Shown here: positions 36,465 through 44,998 of the stretch, piece after piece | Layout: the number at the start of each line of letters is the position of its first letter | Position numbering within the stretch: position 1 is the first letter of the stretch | Origin: Pseudomonadota bacterium | Lineage (GTDB): Bacteria; Pseudomonadota; Alphaproteobacteria; Rhizobiales; MH13 | Reading direction: 5' to 3' | DNA: 64,000 bases | Assembly: GCA_039024915.1 (NCBI GenBank) | Contig: JBCCPK010000001.1 | Span: 1 to 64,000 of the forward strand | Notes under the pieces: model-generated | Seen by the model: only the letters and a program-made list of their open reading frames with translations | The model's database searches: none | Told to the model about the DNA's origin: nothing | Translations under genes and position numbers: made by a program

Positions 36465-37391
36465 ATGAGCTGGTTTGTCGTTAACCGGTTATGGCAAGGG
36501 GCGATTGTTGTCGTTTCCGTTGTCATCGTCGTCTTCGTGCTCACCCGCCTGATCGGCGATCCGGTCAGGGTGATGTTGCCACTCGAAGCAACCCCCGAAC
36601 AACGCGCGGTATTCGAACAGCAGTTGGGCTTGGACCGCCCGATCCTTGAGCAGTTCGTCACCTATGTGCGCGATGTCGCAGTTCTGGATTTCGGCGAGTC
36701 GCTTTGGCAGCGCCGGCCAGTTCTGGAGATCATCGTCGAGCGCGCACCTGCAACCATTTTGTTGACGTTCTCCGCCATCGCGCTGGCGGTGGCCCTCGCG
36801 ATACCGCTTGGGGTTGTTGCGGCTCTGCGACCGGAAGGTCTTGTCGACCGTGTTGTCGTTATCGTCAGCCTGTTGGGTCTTTCGATCCCTCAATTCTGGC
36901 TTGGGCTCCTTCTGATCGTTCTGTTCTCGCTCACCCTTGGATGGCTTCCGACGTCCGGTTCAGGGGGCGTGGAACATCTCGTTCTCCCCGCACTCACACT
37001 CGCCTTGCCCGCCATGACGCGGCTTGTCATGGTCGTTCGCTCGACGATGATCGATGAATTAAACGCCCAGTACGTGAAGGTTCTGCGGGCGAAGGGGTTG
37101 CGGCCGTGGCGCGTGGTCGGCGTGCACGCGCTGCGCAATTCAGCGGTGCCCATCCTGACCATCGCCGGCTGGGAACTCATTCGGACCCTGTCGGGTTACA
37201 CGGTCGTCGTGGAAACCGTCTTTGCCTGGCCAGGACTTGGCCTCACAGCCATTCAGGCGATAGAACGCCAAGACCTCATTCTCCTGCAGGCGATTGTGTT
37301 CGTGACGGCCCTATCGGTGGTTGTGCTCAACTTGCTTCTCGATGTCCTTTTCAAGGCGATCGATCCGCGCATCGAAATGAGCGCCAAATGA
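36465..37391 (+). CDS. ABC importer permease, DppB type
   Basis: A 308-residue inner-membrane permease with six predicted helices. The N-terminus (FVVNRLWQGAIVVVSVVIVVFVL followed by GDPV and LGLDRP) and the EAA loop (VKVLRAKGLRPWRVVGVHALRNSAVPIL) are typical of the BPD_transp_1 B-type subunit. ATG starts 25 bp after the binding-protein gene. Its stop overlaps the start of the next permease (ATGA at 37388-37391). Confidence 0.92.
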   Translation: MSWFVVNRLWQGAIVVVSVVIVVFVLTRLIGDPVRVMLPLEATPEQRAVFEQQLGLDRPILEQFVTYVRDVAVLDFGESLWQRRPVLEIIVERAPATILLTFSAIALAVALAIPLGVVAALRPEGLVDRVVVIVSLLGLSIPQFWLGLLLIVLFSLTLGWLPTSGSGGVEHLVLPALTLALPAMTRLVMVVRSTMIDELNAQYVKVLRAKGLRPWRVVGVHALRNSAVPILTIAGWELIRTLSGYTVVVETVFAWPGLGLTAIQAIERQDLILLQAIVFVTALSVVVLNLLLDVLFKAIDPRIEMSAK

Positions 37392-38320
37392 GCGTTTTGG
37401 AAACCGATACCCAGGCACCCGATACCGATATCCAGCCAAGTCGGGGGTATCTTTCTGACATTTTGGGCGACACGCCCGGCCTGATCGGAGTTATCTGCCT
37501 CGGGCTTTTACTGTTCATCGCCGTTTTTGCGCCTTTTATCGCGCCGCATGATCCAGCGGCCCAGAACATTATCGCACGCTTGAAGCCGCCCGCCTGGATG
37601 GATGGCGGCAGCTGGGCGCACATCCTTGGGACGGACCATCTGGGCCGCGATGTTCTGTCCCGGCTGCTGCATGGTTCGCGCGTTTCGCTTTTTGTCGGCT
37701 TCGCAACGGTGCTTGTCGCGGGAACGTTCGGCGTTCTGGTCGGCCTTACAGCCGGCTATGCGGGCGGTCGCACCGATCAGTGGCTGACAGGCTTCATCGA
37801 CACCAATGTCGCGTTCCCAGGCCTGCTACTCGCGCTGCTCATTCTGGCTGTTATCGGGCCGAGCATGACAACGGTTATCGTCGTTCTCGCCCTCAACGGC
37901 TGGATGGTTTACGCCCGCATGGCGCGCAGCGTTGTTCTCAGCCTTCGGCAAACCGCCTTCGTCGAAGCAGCAGAACTGCTCGGATGCCGAACCGGGCGCA
38001 TCCTCATCCGACATCTGCTTCCCAATCTCGCAGCACCGCTGCTTACGCTTGGGACCCTGGAGTTCGCGCGGATCGTGCTGGCCGAAGCTGCGTTGTCGTT
38101 CCTCGGCCTTGGCGTCCAGCCGCCCGCCACCTCTTGGGGGTTGGACGTCGCCCAGGGCAAGGATTACATGTTCCGCGCATGGTGGCTCGTCACTTTCCCT
38201 GGGCTTGCAATCGCCTTCACGGTGCTTGCGATCAACTTGATCGCGTCGTGGCTACGGGTCACGACTGATCCGGTTGAGCGCGAGAAGCGATTTGCCCGTC
38301 GTTTCGAAAAAACTGAATGA
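37388..38320 (+). CDS. ABC importer permease, DppC type
   Basis: A 310-residue permease. I start it at 37388, where ATGA overlaps the DppB stop; the longer open frame would run inside DppB in another frame. It has the C-type N-terminal helix ([26 protein letters not shown]), the [21 protein letters not shown] segment and the EAA loop ([27 protein letters not shown]). It forms a heterodimer with the previous permease. Confidence 0.92.
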   Translation: MSVLETDTQAPDTDIQPSRGYLSDILGDTPGLIGVICLGLLLFIAVFAPFIAPHDPAAQNIIARLKPPAWMDGGSWAHILGTDHLGRDVLSRLLHGSRVSLFVGFATVLVAGTFGVLVGLTAGYAGGRTDQWLTGFIDTNVAFPGLLLALLILAVIGPSMTTVIVVLALNGWMVYARMARSVVLSLRQTAFVEAAELLGCRTGRILIRHLLPNLAAPLLTLGTLEFARIVLAEAALSFLGLGVQPPATSWGLDVAQGKDYMFRAWWLVTFPGLAIAFTVLAINLIASWLRVTTDPVEREKRFARRFEKTE

Positions 38321-40098
38321 CCGAACCGATCCTGACCGTTGAAGGCCTGAACGTTGAGTTTGTGACGCGGCGCGGACTGGCTCACGCTGTGCGGGACGTT
38401 TCTTTCGATCTGACGCCCGGCCAGGCCATGGGGCTGGTTGGCGAATCCGGCTGCGGAAAATCTGTTACCTCGCTTGCCATCATGGGGCTCTTGCAGCTTC
38501 CGGGTCGGATCGTTGGCGGCGATGTGCGTTGGAAAGGCAAGAGCCTGATAGGGCCGGAGGCCGAAGCCTTCCGCCGCGAGGTTTGCGGCCGTGACATCGC
38601 CATGGTCTTCCAGGATCCGATGACCAGCCTTGACCCGCTCTTCTCGGTGGGCAGCCAGATCAGCGAAGTACTGACCCACCATCGCGGCTATTCATCAGGA
38701 GCAGCGCGCAAGAGATCCGTTGAGCTTCTCGACCTCGTCCAGATACGAGAGCCCGACAAACGCGTTGATCAGTTCCCGCATGAGTTTTCCGGCGGCATGC
38801 GTCAGCGGGTCCTGATCGCGATGGCGCTGGCCAGCGAGCCAGACCTTCTCATCGCCGATGAGCCGACCACCGCGCTCGATGTCACCGTGCAAGCCGGCAT
38901 CCTCAAGCTCCTCGCCGAACTTCAAGAGCGTCTGTCGCTCGCCTTGCTGCTCATTACCCATGATCTCGGAGTGGTGGCGCAACTCTGTCAGGACCTGGCG
39001 GTGATGTACGCCGGTGAAATCGTTGAAGAAGGCCCAGCAGAGCAGTTGCTGCACCAGCCTTCCCACCCCTATACCGCCGGTCTGGTAGCGGCGACGCCAA
39101 CCCTTCGTGACACGCGCCGGCGGCTCAAGACAATCAAAGGTGAACCGACAGATCTGAAGCTGCCGGAAAGCACCCGTCGCATCCAGCCAAGCCCGGTGAA
39201 TGGCACGCAGCCCCACACGGCTATGCCGTCGGAAGAGAAGCACGCGGCGCCTTTGCTCGAAGTTCGCGATCTTTCCGTTCACTATCCGATCGGACGTTTG
39301 GGCCTGTTTGGCCAGCGCGGTGTCTTAAAGGCCGTAGACCAGGTGAGCTTTGATATCTGGCCTGGTGAAACGCTCGGCCTTGTAGGCGAAAGCGGCTCGG
39401 GGAAGACGACGACAGGCCGGGCTGTGTTGCGAGCTGTTGATCCGACATCCGGTTCAATCAAATTCGATGGTCAGGAGATCACAAGCCTCAAACATGGCGA
39501 GTTGCGTCGCCTCCGGCGCGACATGCAGATCATTTTCCAGGACCCGTATTCGAGCCTCAATCCGCGCATGACCGTTCAAGACATCGTGGCTGAGCCATTG
39601 ATCGTCCATGGGATCGAAACCAATCCAGCAAGGCTCCGGGATCGCGTCGCACACCTCCTAGAGTTGGTCGAAATGCCAGCCGACGCCGCGACGCGCCACC
39701 CGCATGCATTTTCAGGTGGCCAGCGACAGCGCGTAGGTATAGCGCGTGCCCTGACGCTGGAGCCGCGCTTCATCGTTGCTGATGAGCCGGTTTCGGCGCT
39801 CGACGTCTCGATCCGGGCGCAAGTGGTGAACTTGATGCAAGACCTGCAGGAACAGCTTGGCCTGACCTATCTTTTCGTCGCCCATGATCTGGCTGTTGTT
39901 CGGCATATCGCCGATCGGGTGGCGATTATGCAAGCTGGCAAGATCATCGAAATGGGACCGGTAGATGAGGTCTACGGCAACCCACGGCAAGACTATACGC
40001 GAGCGCTGCTAGACGCTGTTCCAGAGATCGGGAGCCCGAAGAAAGCGGGCGCCGCGTCCGCGCCCGAAGCGACCGCCCTCAGCGGCGAACGCGCCTAG
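38317..40098 (+). CDS. Fused double ATPase of the ABC importer (DppD-DppF in one chain)
   Basis: A 593-residue protein with two complete nucleotide-binding domains. Domain 1 (about 5-265): Walker A GESGCGKS, signature FSGGMRQR, Walker [13 protein letters not shown], switch histidine in LLITHD. Domain 2 (about 310-565): Walker A GESGSGKT, signature FSGGQRQR, Walker [19 protein letters not shown]. Each is followed by the oligopeptide-type C-terminal extension ([17 protein letters not shown]). The start overlaps the previous stop by four bases (ATGA). The fused form replaces two separate subunits. Confidence 0.93.
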   Translation: MTEPILTVEGLNVEFVTRRGLAHAVRDVSFDLTPGQAMGLVGESGCGKSVTSLAIMGLLQLPGRIVGGDVRWKGKSLIGPEAEAFRREVCGRDIAMVFQDPMTSLDPLFSVGSQISEVLTHHRGYSSGAARKRSVELLDLVQIREPDKRVDQFPHEFSGGMRQRVLIAMALASEPDLLIADEPTTALDVTVQAGILKLLAELQERLSLALLLITHDLGVVAQLCQDLAVMYAGEIVEEGPAEQLLHQPSHPYTAGLVAATPTLRDTRRRLKTIKGEPTDLKLPESTRRIQPSPVNGTQPHTAMPSEEKHAAPLLEVRDLSVHYPIGRLGLFGQRGVLKAVDQVSFDIWPGETLGLVGESGSGKTTTGRAVLRAVDPTSGSIKFDGQEITSLKHGELRRLRRDMQIIFQDPYSSLNPRMTVQDIVAEPLIVHGIETNPARLRDRVAHLLELVEMPADAATRHPHAFSGGQRQRVGIARALTLEPRFIVADEPVSALDVSIRAQVVNLMQDLQEQLGLTYLFVAHDLAVVRHIADRVAIMQAGKIIEMGPVDEVYGNPRQDYTRALLDAVPEIGSPKKAGAASAPEATALSGERA

Positions 40099-40103
40099 GC
40101 GGC

Positions 40104-40850
40104 ATGGAGTTCCTTGGCAATAGTGGTGTCCTATCCCTTGCCTTCGCCACTGGCTTCGTGGCTGTTCTATGCGCCTCGGCCGTCCAGTCGATCGCTGGGA
40201 TCGGTTTTGGACTTATCGCTGCGCCGGTTCTTTTGCTGATTGATCCAAAATTCGTTCCCGGCACGGTCATATTCCTCGGCCTCCTGGTCAGTTTCATGTC
40301 AGCGATGCGTGACCTGCCACACATCAACAAGGCCTTCGTTGCGGCTGGTCTTGCCGGCCGTATTCCTGCGGCGATCCTTGCCGCTTCACTCGTCGCGATC
40401 CTCTCACCAACAGCGTTTCAAATCATCTTTTCGGTCTTGATCCTGGGCGCTGTAGCCCTGTCACTGTTTGGCCCTGCGATCCGGCCTTCGGTACCCGGCG
40501 TTGCGACTGCAGGTGTCGCTTCCGGATTTATGGGCACGCTGACCAGCGTCGGGGCGCCACCATTTGCAATTGCGATGCAAAACATGCCCGCCCAGCAACT
40601 TCGCGCAACGATGAACGCCGTGCTGCTCTTGGGAGCGTGCGCCTCCATCGCTTCGCTTGCCGCGTTCGGAAGCTTTGGTTGGGCTGAGGTCGTCCGCGGC
40701 TTCGCACTTATCCCCGCAGTGCTTTTGGGATTTTTCGCCGCCCGTTTTGTGATCGCTGACCCCAGGACTGCGCCACGATTGCGCTATGCGGTTTTATCCC
40801 TTTGCGTTGCGGCAAGTCTCGCTCTGCTGGCCCGCGCCCTTCTGAGTTGA
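40104..40850 (+). CDS. Sulfite exporter TauE/SafE family membrane protein
   Basis: A 248-residue protein with about eight hydrophobic helices in two similar halves. The N-terminal LCASAVQSIAGIGFGLIAAPVLLLIDP and the mid-protein VASGFMGTLTSVGAPPFAI segments are the paired GxGxG-like motifs of TauE/SafE. Family members export sulfite, sulfoacetate or organic acids during degradation of sulfonates, and others have different roles. It starts 5 bp after the ATPase stop, so it belongs to the same transcript; an export role for a toxic end product is plausible. Confidence 0.88.
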   Translation: MEFLGNSGVLSLAFATGFVAVLCASAVQSIAGIGFGLIAAPVLLLIDPKFVPGTVIFLGLLVSFMSAMRDLPHINKAFVAAGLAGRIPAAILAASLVAILSPTAFQIIFSVLILGAVALSLFGPAIRPSVPGVATAGVASGFMGTLTSVGAPPFAIAMQNMPAQQLRATMNAVLLLGACASIASLAAFGSFGWAEVVRGFALIPAVLLGFFAARFVIADPRTAPRLRYAVLSLCVAASLALLARALLS

Positions 40851-40915
40851 CGGCATGCTGCCAATACCTCACCTTGACCAGAACCAGCCTCATCTATCCC
40901 TTTTGGAGTATCACC

Positions 40916-41920
40916 ATGACGCGATTCCGGACTTCAGCTCTTCGCACTTTGGCGGTCAGTTCACTGGTGGCTTTGCTGACGGCATCTGGCGCGGCAGCGC
41001 AGGATATGACGCTCAGACTGCACACGCTCGTGCAAGATCCGCACCCCTACAATGACATGGCCGCCTTCGTGGCTGAACAGGTGAGCGAGAGGACAGGTGG
41101 GGCGATTGCCGTTCAGGTCTTCGACGCCGGCCAGCTCGGCCAAGATGACGCGGTGATCGGCGAAATGGGGCTTGGGACGATTGATCTCATGATCAGTTCG
41201 ACCAATAACGCCGTCAGCGCGGTTCCAGAGTATCAGATCTTCTCGGTGCCCTACCTGTTTACCGGTTTCGACGACCTCATGAACCGTGTCGGCCCGGGAA
41301 CCGCTGCCGAGACCTATTATCGCGATGTCTACGATGCGAACGGCCTCAACATGCAGATGTTGGCGCTGGGCGGCTCCGGTTCACGCAACATGTCCAACTC
41401 AATTGGCCCTGTGGATAGCCTCGCCGATATCCAGGGCATCAAGATGCGCACCCCTCCATCTCCTATGATTTCCCGCACGTGGGAAACGTTGGGCACACTT
41501 CCGGTGAGCGTGGCTTGGGGTGAGCTCTATGCCGCGATCCAGACCGGCGTTGCCGATGGCCTCGAAAGTTCGATCCCGGGTTACGCCGGGGCGCAGCTGT
41601 TTGAAGTCGCGCCCTATCTGGCGCTGACTGCTCACACCATCCAGGTCAACCATATCTCGATGAGCGATCGGGCGTGGGGCCGCCTCAGCGAAGAACAACA
41701 GCAGATCATGCTCGACGTCGCAGCCGAAGCATCCGCCTATGGGGTTGAACGTGCTGAGTTCTACGAAGCGTCTCTTGTTGACCGCCTTCAGGCCGAAAAC
41801 GACGTTACGGTGACACGTCCTGACACGTCCGAGTTCAAGGCTGCTCTGTCCGATCTGCAATCGGAACTGGCAGAAGAGCTGAACCTCGAAGCCGCGCTTG
41901 CCGCGCTGTTTGCCGAGTAG
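40916..41920 (+). CDS. TRAP transporter solute-binding protein (DctP type)
   Basis: A 334-residue periplasmic protein starting at the ATG at 40916, with GGAG upstream. Residues 1-28 are a signal peptide (LVALLTASGAAAQD). Family features are DPHPYNDMAAFVAEQVSERTGG, VFDAGQLGQDDAVIGEMGLG, and the substrate-arginine region DIQGIKMRTPPSPM, where R coordinates a carboxylate in most DctP proteins. VSVAWGELYAAIQTGVADGLE is the second conserved block. The ligand is probably an organic acid. It heads the dctP-dctQ-dctM set, and a stable hairpin follows its stop. Confidence 0.93.
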   Translation: MTRFRTSALRTLAVSSLVALLTASGAAAQDMTLRLHTLVQDPHPYNDMAAFVAEQVSERTGGAIAVQVFDAGQLGQDDAVIGEMGLGTIDLMISSTNNAVSAVPEYQIFSVPYLFTGFDDLMNRVGPGTAAETYYRDVYDANGLNMQMLALGGSGSRNMSNSIGPVDSLADIQGIKMRTPPSPMISRTWETLGTLPVSVAWGELYAAIQTGVADGLESSIPGYAGAQLFEVAPYLALTAHTIQVNHISMSDRAWGRLSEEQQQIMLDVAAEASAYGVERAEFYEASLVDRLQAENDVTVTRPDTSEFKAALSDLQSELAEELNLEAALAALFAE

Positions 41921-41930
41921 CCCGCGTTCA

Positions 41931-41960
41931 TGCCCCGGTTCGAGCGCTTGAGCCGGGGCA
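41931..41960. promoter_or_regulatory. Stem-loop after the TRAP binding-protein gene
   Basis: TGCCCCGG and CCGGGGCA form a perfect 8-bp stem around a 14-nt loop, 11 bp after the dctP-type stop. No T-run follows. Hairpins at this position commonly protect the binding-protein mRNA and reduce read-through to the membrane subunits, giving excess binding protein. Confidence 0.55.
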
Positions 41961-42000
41961 ACCGCTCTAAATCGCCCCGCATTCGGTGCGGACACCCTGC

Positions 42001-42501
42001 ATGTTGACCCGCCTGAACGATCTGGTGGAGCGCGCAGCTCTATGGTTGCTGGCGCTGCTCTTCGCGGGGCTGATCGCGGTCGTTGGCTTGCAGGTGCTCG
42101 CGCGCAACGTGCTCCAGGTGCCGATGATCTGGACGCTGGATATGGCCCAACTGCTGTTCTCCTGGTGTATTTTTGTCGGCGCCGCGGTCGCGTTCCGCCA
42201 GAAGCGGCATTATGAAGTGAACATCTGGCCGGAAACCGGGGCGATCACGCTCATTCCTCGTATCGCGGCGACCGTTGCTTGCGTGATCGTGATCTACGTC
42301 TTGGCTCGGCACGGCTTCGAAATGGCACAGATCACGTTGCCGCGCTTCAACCAGTCTTTGCAGATTTCCGAGGTCTGGTTCATCGCACCCATCCCGCTTG
42401 GCGGCGCTCTCATGGCCCTGTTCCTCGTTGAACAGATCGCGGAGGGTTTGACCGGAAGCGCGAAAAACGCCGACGACCCGCCCACGGATACCGCACCTTG
42501 A
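42001..42501 (+). CDS. TRAP transporter small membrane subunit (DctQ type)
   Basis: A 166-residue inner-membrane protein with four helices. The characteristic segment VLARNVLQVPMIWTLDMAQLLFSWCIFVGAAVAFRQKRHYEV carries the conserved tryptophan, W in LFSW and the histidine. I prefer the ATG at 42001; a GTG at 41986 would add five residues. Its stop overlaps the dctM start. Confidence 0.88.
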   Translation: MLTRLNDLVERAALWLLALLFAGLIAVVGLQVLARNVLQVPMIWTLDMAQLLFSWCIFVGAAVAFRQKRHYEVNIWPETGAITLIPRIAATVACVIVIYVLARHGFEMAQITLPRFNQSLQISEVWFIAPIPLGGALMALFLVEQIAEGLTGSAKNADDPPTDTAP

Positions 42502-43790
42502 ACCCTTTGGTGTTGCTTATCGGCGGGTTCTTCGTGCTCGTTGCCTTTCGCGTGAACATCGGGTTCGCGTTGATCCTATCGTCGGTCATCGTCCTGATTG
42601 TCGAGGATCTGCCGCTCGCTTCGACGATCAACCAGATGTATTCCAACATCGACAGCTTCACGCTGCTCGCTGTGCCCTTTTTCATGTTTCTGGGCCGTAT
42701 CTTGAACAAGGGCTCCATTACGGAGCGTCTGCTTGCCCTGTCGAACGCCTCGGTTGGTCACATAAGGGGCGGGCTCGGCCATGTGAACGTTTTCATCTCC
42801 ATGGTGTTCGCGTCCCTCTCAGGGTCGGCTGCCGCGGACACGGCGTCCGTTGGTTCGATCCTCATACCGGCGATGAAGAAGGCTGGGTATTCACCCGCCT
42901 TTGCTGCGGCCCTGACCGCTGCCTCGTCCACGCTTGGGGTGATAATTCCGCCATCGATCATCCTGATCGTGTATGGCGCCTTCGGAAATGTATCGATTGG
43001 GGCGCTATTTCTCGGCGGCGTTGTGCCGGGGCTCACAATCGGTCTTTCCATGATGGCATACACCTACTTCATGGCGGTCCGGCAGGGGTTTCCGTCCAGC
43101 CCATTCCCCGGCCTCCGAGCGGTCGGCAAGGCATTTTTCCGCGGTGCCGCGCCAATGCTCATTCCAGTCTTTGTTTTGGGCGGCGTTATCGGTGGGGTCT
43201 TCACACCGACCGAAGCTGCAATCAGTGCCGTCGCTTGGGCGTTAATCCTGACCTTCATCATCTATCGCGATGTTCCATGGCGTGAGCTGCCAAAGCTCCT
43301 GATGCTCGCGACGGTCGACTTTGCCGTTCCCCTGTTTACTGTGGCTGGCGCGGGTATCTTCGGTTGGCTGATTGCTTTTCTTGGCGCCGCCGAGATCGTG
43401 GTCAACTTCATCACGTCGATAAGCGAAGACCCCAAGATCATTATCCTCCTGCTGATCGGCTTCCTGCTCTTGGTCGGGACTGTCCTCAACCCCATTTCGG
43501 CGGTGCTGATTTTCCTGCCGATCATTCAGGGGCTGGGTGACACCGCTGGCATGAACCCGGTCCACATGGGTGTGCTTGCAACGATTACGCTGTCCGTAGG
43601 CTTGATCACGCCGCCCTATGGCATTTGCCTTTTGATCGCCTCGCAGATCGCGGAGGTGCAACTTGGAAAAGCAATGCTTGCAGTCTTGCCCATTGTCGGG
43701 CTTACCGTCAGCATCGCCATTTTATCGGTGTTTTTTCCCGATCTTGTTCTAGCCTTGCCTCGACTTGCCTTCCCGAACATCTTCCCGTGA
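42498..43790 (+). CDS. TRAP transporter large membrane subunit (DctM type)
   Basis: A 430-residue transporter with about 12 helices. It starts with TTG overlapping the DctQ stop (TTGA). Family hallmarks are PFFMFLGRILNKG, the SGSAAADTASVGSILIPAMKKAGY block, the ASSTLGVIIPPSIILIVYG block and the C-terminal ITLSVGLITPPYGICLLIASQIA. It imports the ligand with Na+ in partnership with DctQ and the soluble DctP. Confidence 0.92.
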   Translation: MNPLVLLIGGFFVLVAFRVNIGFALILSSVIVLIVEDLPLASTINQMYSNIDSFTLLAVPFFMFLGRILNKGSITERLLALSNASVGHIRGGLGHVNVFISMVFASLSGSAAADTASVGSILIPAMKKAGYSPAFAAALTAASSTLGVIIPPSIILIVYGAFGNVSIGALFLGGVVPGLTIGLSMMAYTYFMAVRQGFPSSPFPGLRAVGKAFFRGAAPMLIPVFVLGGVIGGVFTPTEAAISAVAWALILTFIIYRDVPWRELPKLLMLATVDFAVPLFTVAGAGIFGWLIAFLGAAEIVVNFITSISEDPKIIILLLIGFLLLVGTVLNPISAVLIFLPIIQGLGDTAGMNPVHMGVLATITLSVGLITPPYGICLLIASQIAEVQLGKAMLAVLPIVGLTVSIAILSVFFPDLVLALPRLAFPNIFP

Positions 43791-43813
43791 AGCACAGTAA
43801 ACGGAGATCCCTG

Positions 43814-44749
43814 ATGGCCCATACGAAACCAACCGGCAGTTTTGTCGCCCTCGTCACGCCGATGAACAACGACGGCACGATCGACTATGCCGGCTTTGCC
43901 GATCTTCTGGCGTTTCACAAAGAACATGGAACCCGCGCCGTCCTGATTATGGGGTCGACCGGCGAAGTCTCCATGCTGACGCCGGAGGAGAAAAGAGAGA
44001 TTATCTCCAGAACCGTCAAAATGGCGCCGGCGGGAATCCAGATGTTCTACGGCTGCTCGGGTAACAACACCCAGGCAACCATCGACATGGTGCGTTACGC
44101 GGCAAGCGAGGGTGCCGACGGTGCCATCATTGCCGCTCCGTCCTATATTTGCGCGCCCAATGACGCGATTGCCGACTATGTCGAAGAGGTCTGCGACTCG
44201 ACCGATCTCGCCATCGGTTTCTACAACAACCCACCACGGGTGAAATCTGACCTACATTGGGATGACATGCTGCGCCTCGCCAAGCACCCCAACATGGTCG
44301 TGCTGAAGGAGAGCACAACGCGGGTCGGTCAGGTTGCGCAGATGTGCGCGGCGAAGCCTGATCTTTCGATCATGTGCTGCTGTTCCCCGAACCTTGGCCT
44401 TGTTGTGCCAACCATGTCGCTCGGCGGCCACGGTACGGCCAACATGACCGGCAACATCATCCCGCGCGAGTTCGCGGTTATCTCGAAACCGTGGGATAGC
44501 GCCGAAGATGCCGAGACCTTCAAGCAGGCCTATTTGCACAATCTCGATATGCTGCATTTTGCGTACTCAGCGATCAATCCGGTGGCGATCAAGACATTGA
44601 TGCGGGCGGTCGGACTGCCATCCGGCCCGCTGCGTAAACCGCTTAAGCCGCTCGACGATGCAGGTTTGAAACGCGGTCTGGATATCTTCGCCAAGCTGGA
44701 ACTCGATCGCATCTATGGCTTGAAGCTCAACCCCGATATCGCGGCGTAA
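43814..44749 (+). CDS. DapA-family (dihydrodipicolinate synthase-like) aldolase or deaminase
   Basis: A 311-residue class I lyase. I start it at 43814 (MAHTKPTGSFVALVTPMNNDG), preceded by CGGAGAT. The family signature includes GSTGE at 48-52, Y137 in GFYNNP, and the Schiff-base lysine K165 in MVVLKES. Since it sits after a TRAP transporter and before a tautomerase, it is likely a catabolic member that cleaves or deaminates a keto acid, such as hydroxyproline-derived pyrroline or sugar-acid lyases, rather than the lysine-biosynthesis enzyme. The reaction is not fixed by sequence alone. Confidence 0.88.
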   Translation: MAHTKPTGSFVALVTPMNNDGTIDYAGFADLLAFHKEHGTRAVLIMGSTGEVSMLTPEEKREIISRTVKMAPAGIQMFYGCSGNNTQATIDMVRYAASEGADGAIIAAPSYICAPNDAIADYVEEVCDSTDLAIGFYNNPPRVKSDLHWDDMLRLAKHPNMVVLKESTTRVGQVAQMCAAKPDLSIMCCCSPNLGLVVPTMSLGGHGTANMTGNIIPREFAVISKPWDSAEDAETFKQAYLHNLDMLHFAYSAINPVAIKTLMRAVGLPSGPLRKPLKPLDDAGLKRGLDIFAKLELDRIYGLKLNPDIAA

Positions 44750-44754
44750 GATCG

Positions 44755-44994
44755 ATGCCACTTGTGCGCGTGACCATGGCCGAGGGCCGCACGAAAGACC
44801 AGAAGGCGGCCCTCGCCCGTGAGATCACCGACAGTCTCGTGCGCATTTGTGATGCCCATGCTGCGCACTGCTATGTCATTTTCGACGATGTCGATCCCGA
44901 TGAATGGCTGATCGCGGGCGAGACAATCACAGACCGGCAGATCAAGCGCGGCGAACGCCCCCCGCGGGAACGCGAGCCGGACGCCAGCACCTAG
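44755..44994 (+). CDS. 4-oxalocrotonate tautomerase-family protein
   Basis: A 79-residue protein beginning MPLVRVTMAEGRTKDQKAAL, so the mature chain should expose the catalytic Pro1. The strand-helix pattern (LAREITDSLVRI; HCYVIFDDVDPDEWLIAG) fits the 4-OT superfamily. These small oligomeric enzymes ketonise enols during catabolism. It begins five bases after the DapA-like stop and ends four before the molybdoenzyme start, consistent with working on the same pathway intermediate. Confidence 0.87.
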   Translation: MPLVRVTMAEGRTKDQKAALAREITDSLVRICDAHAAHCYVIFDDVDPDEWLIAGETITDRQIKRGERPPREREPDAST

Positions 44995-44998
44995 TCCT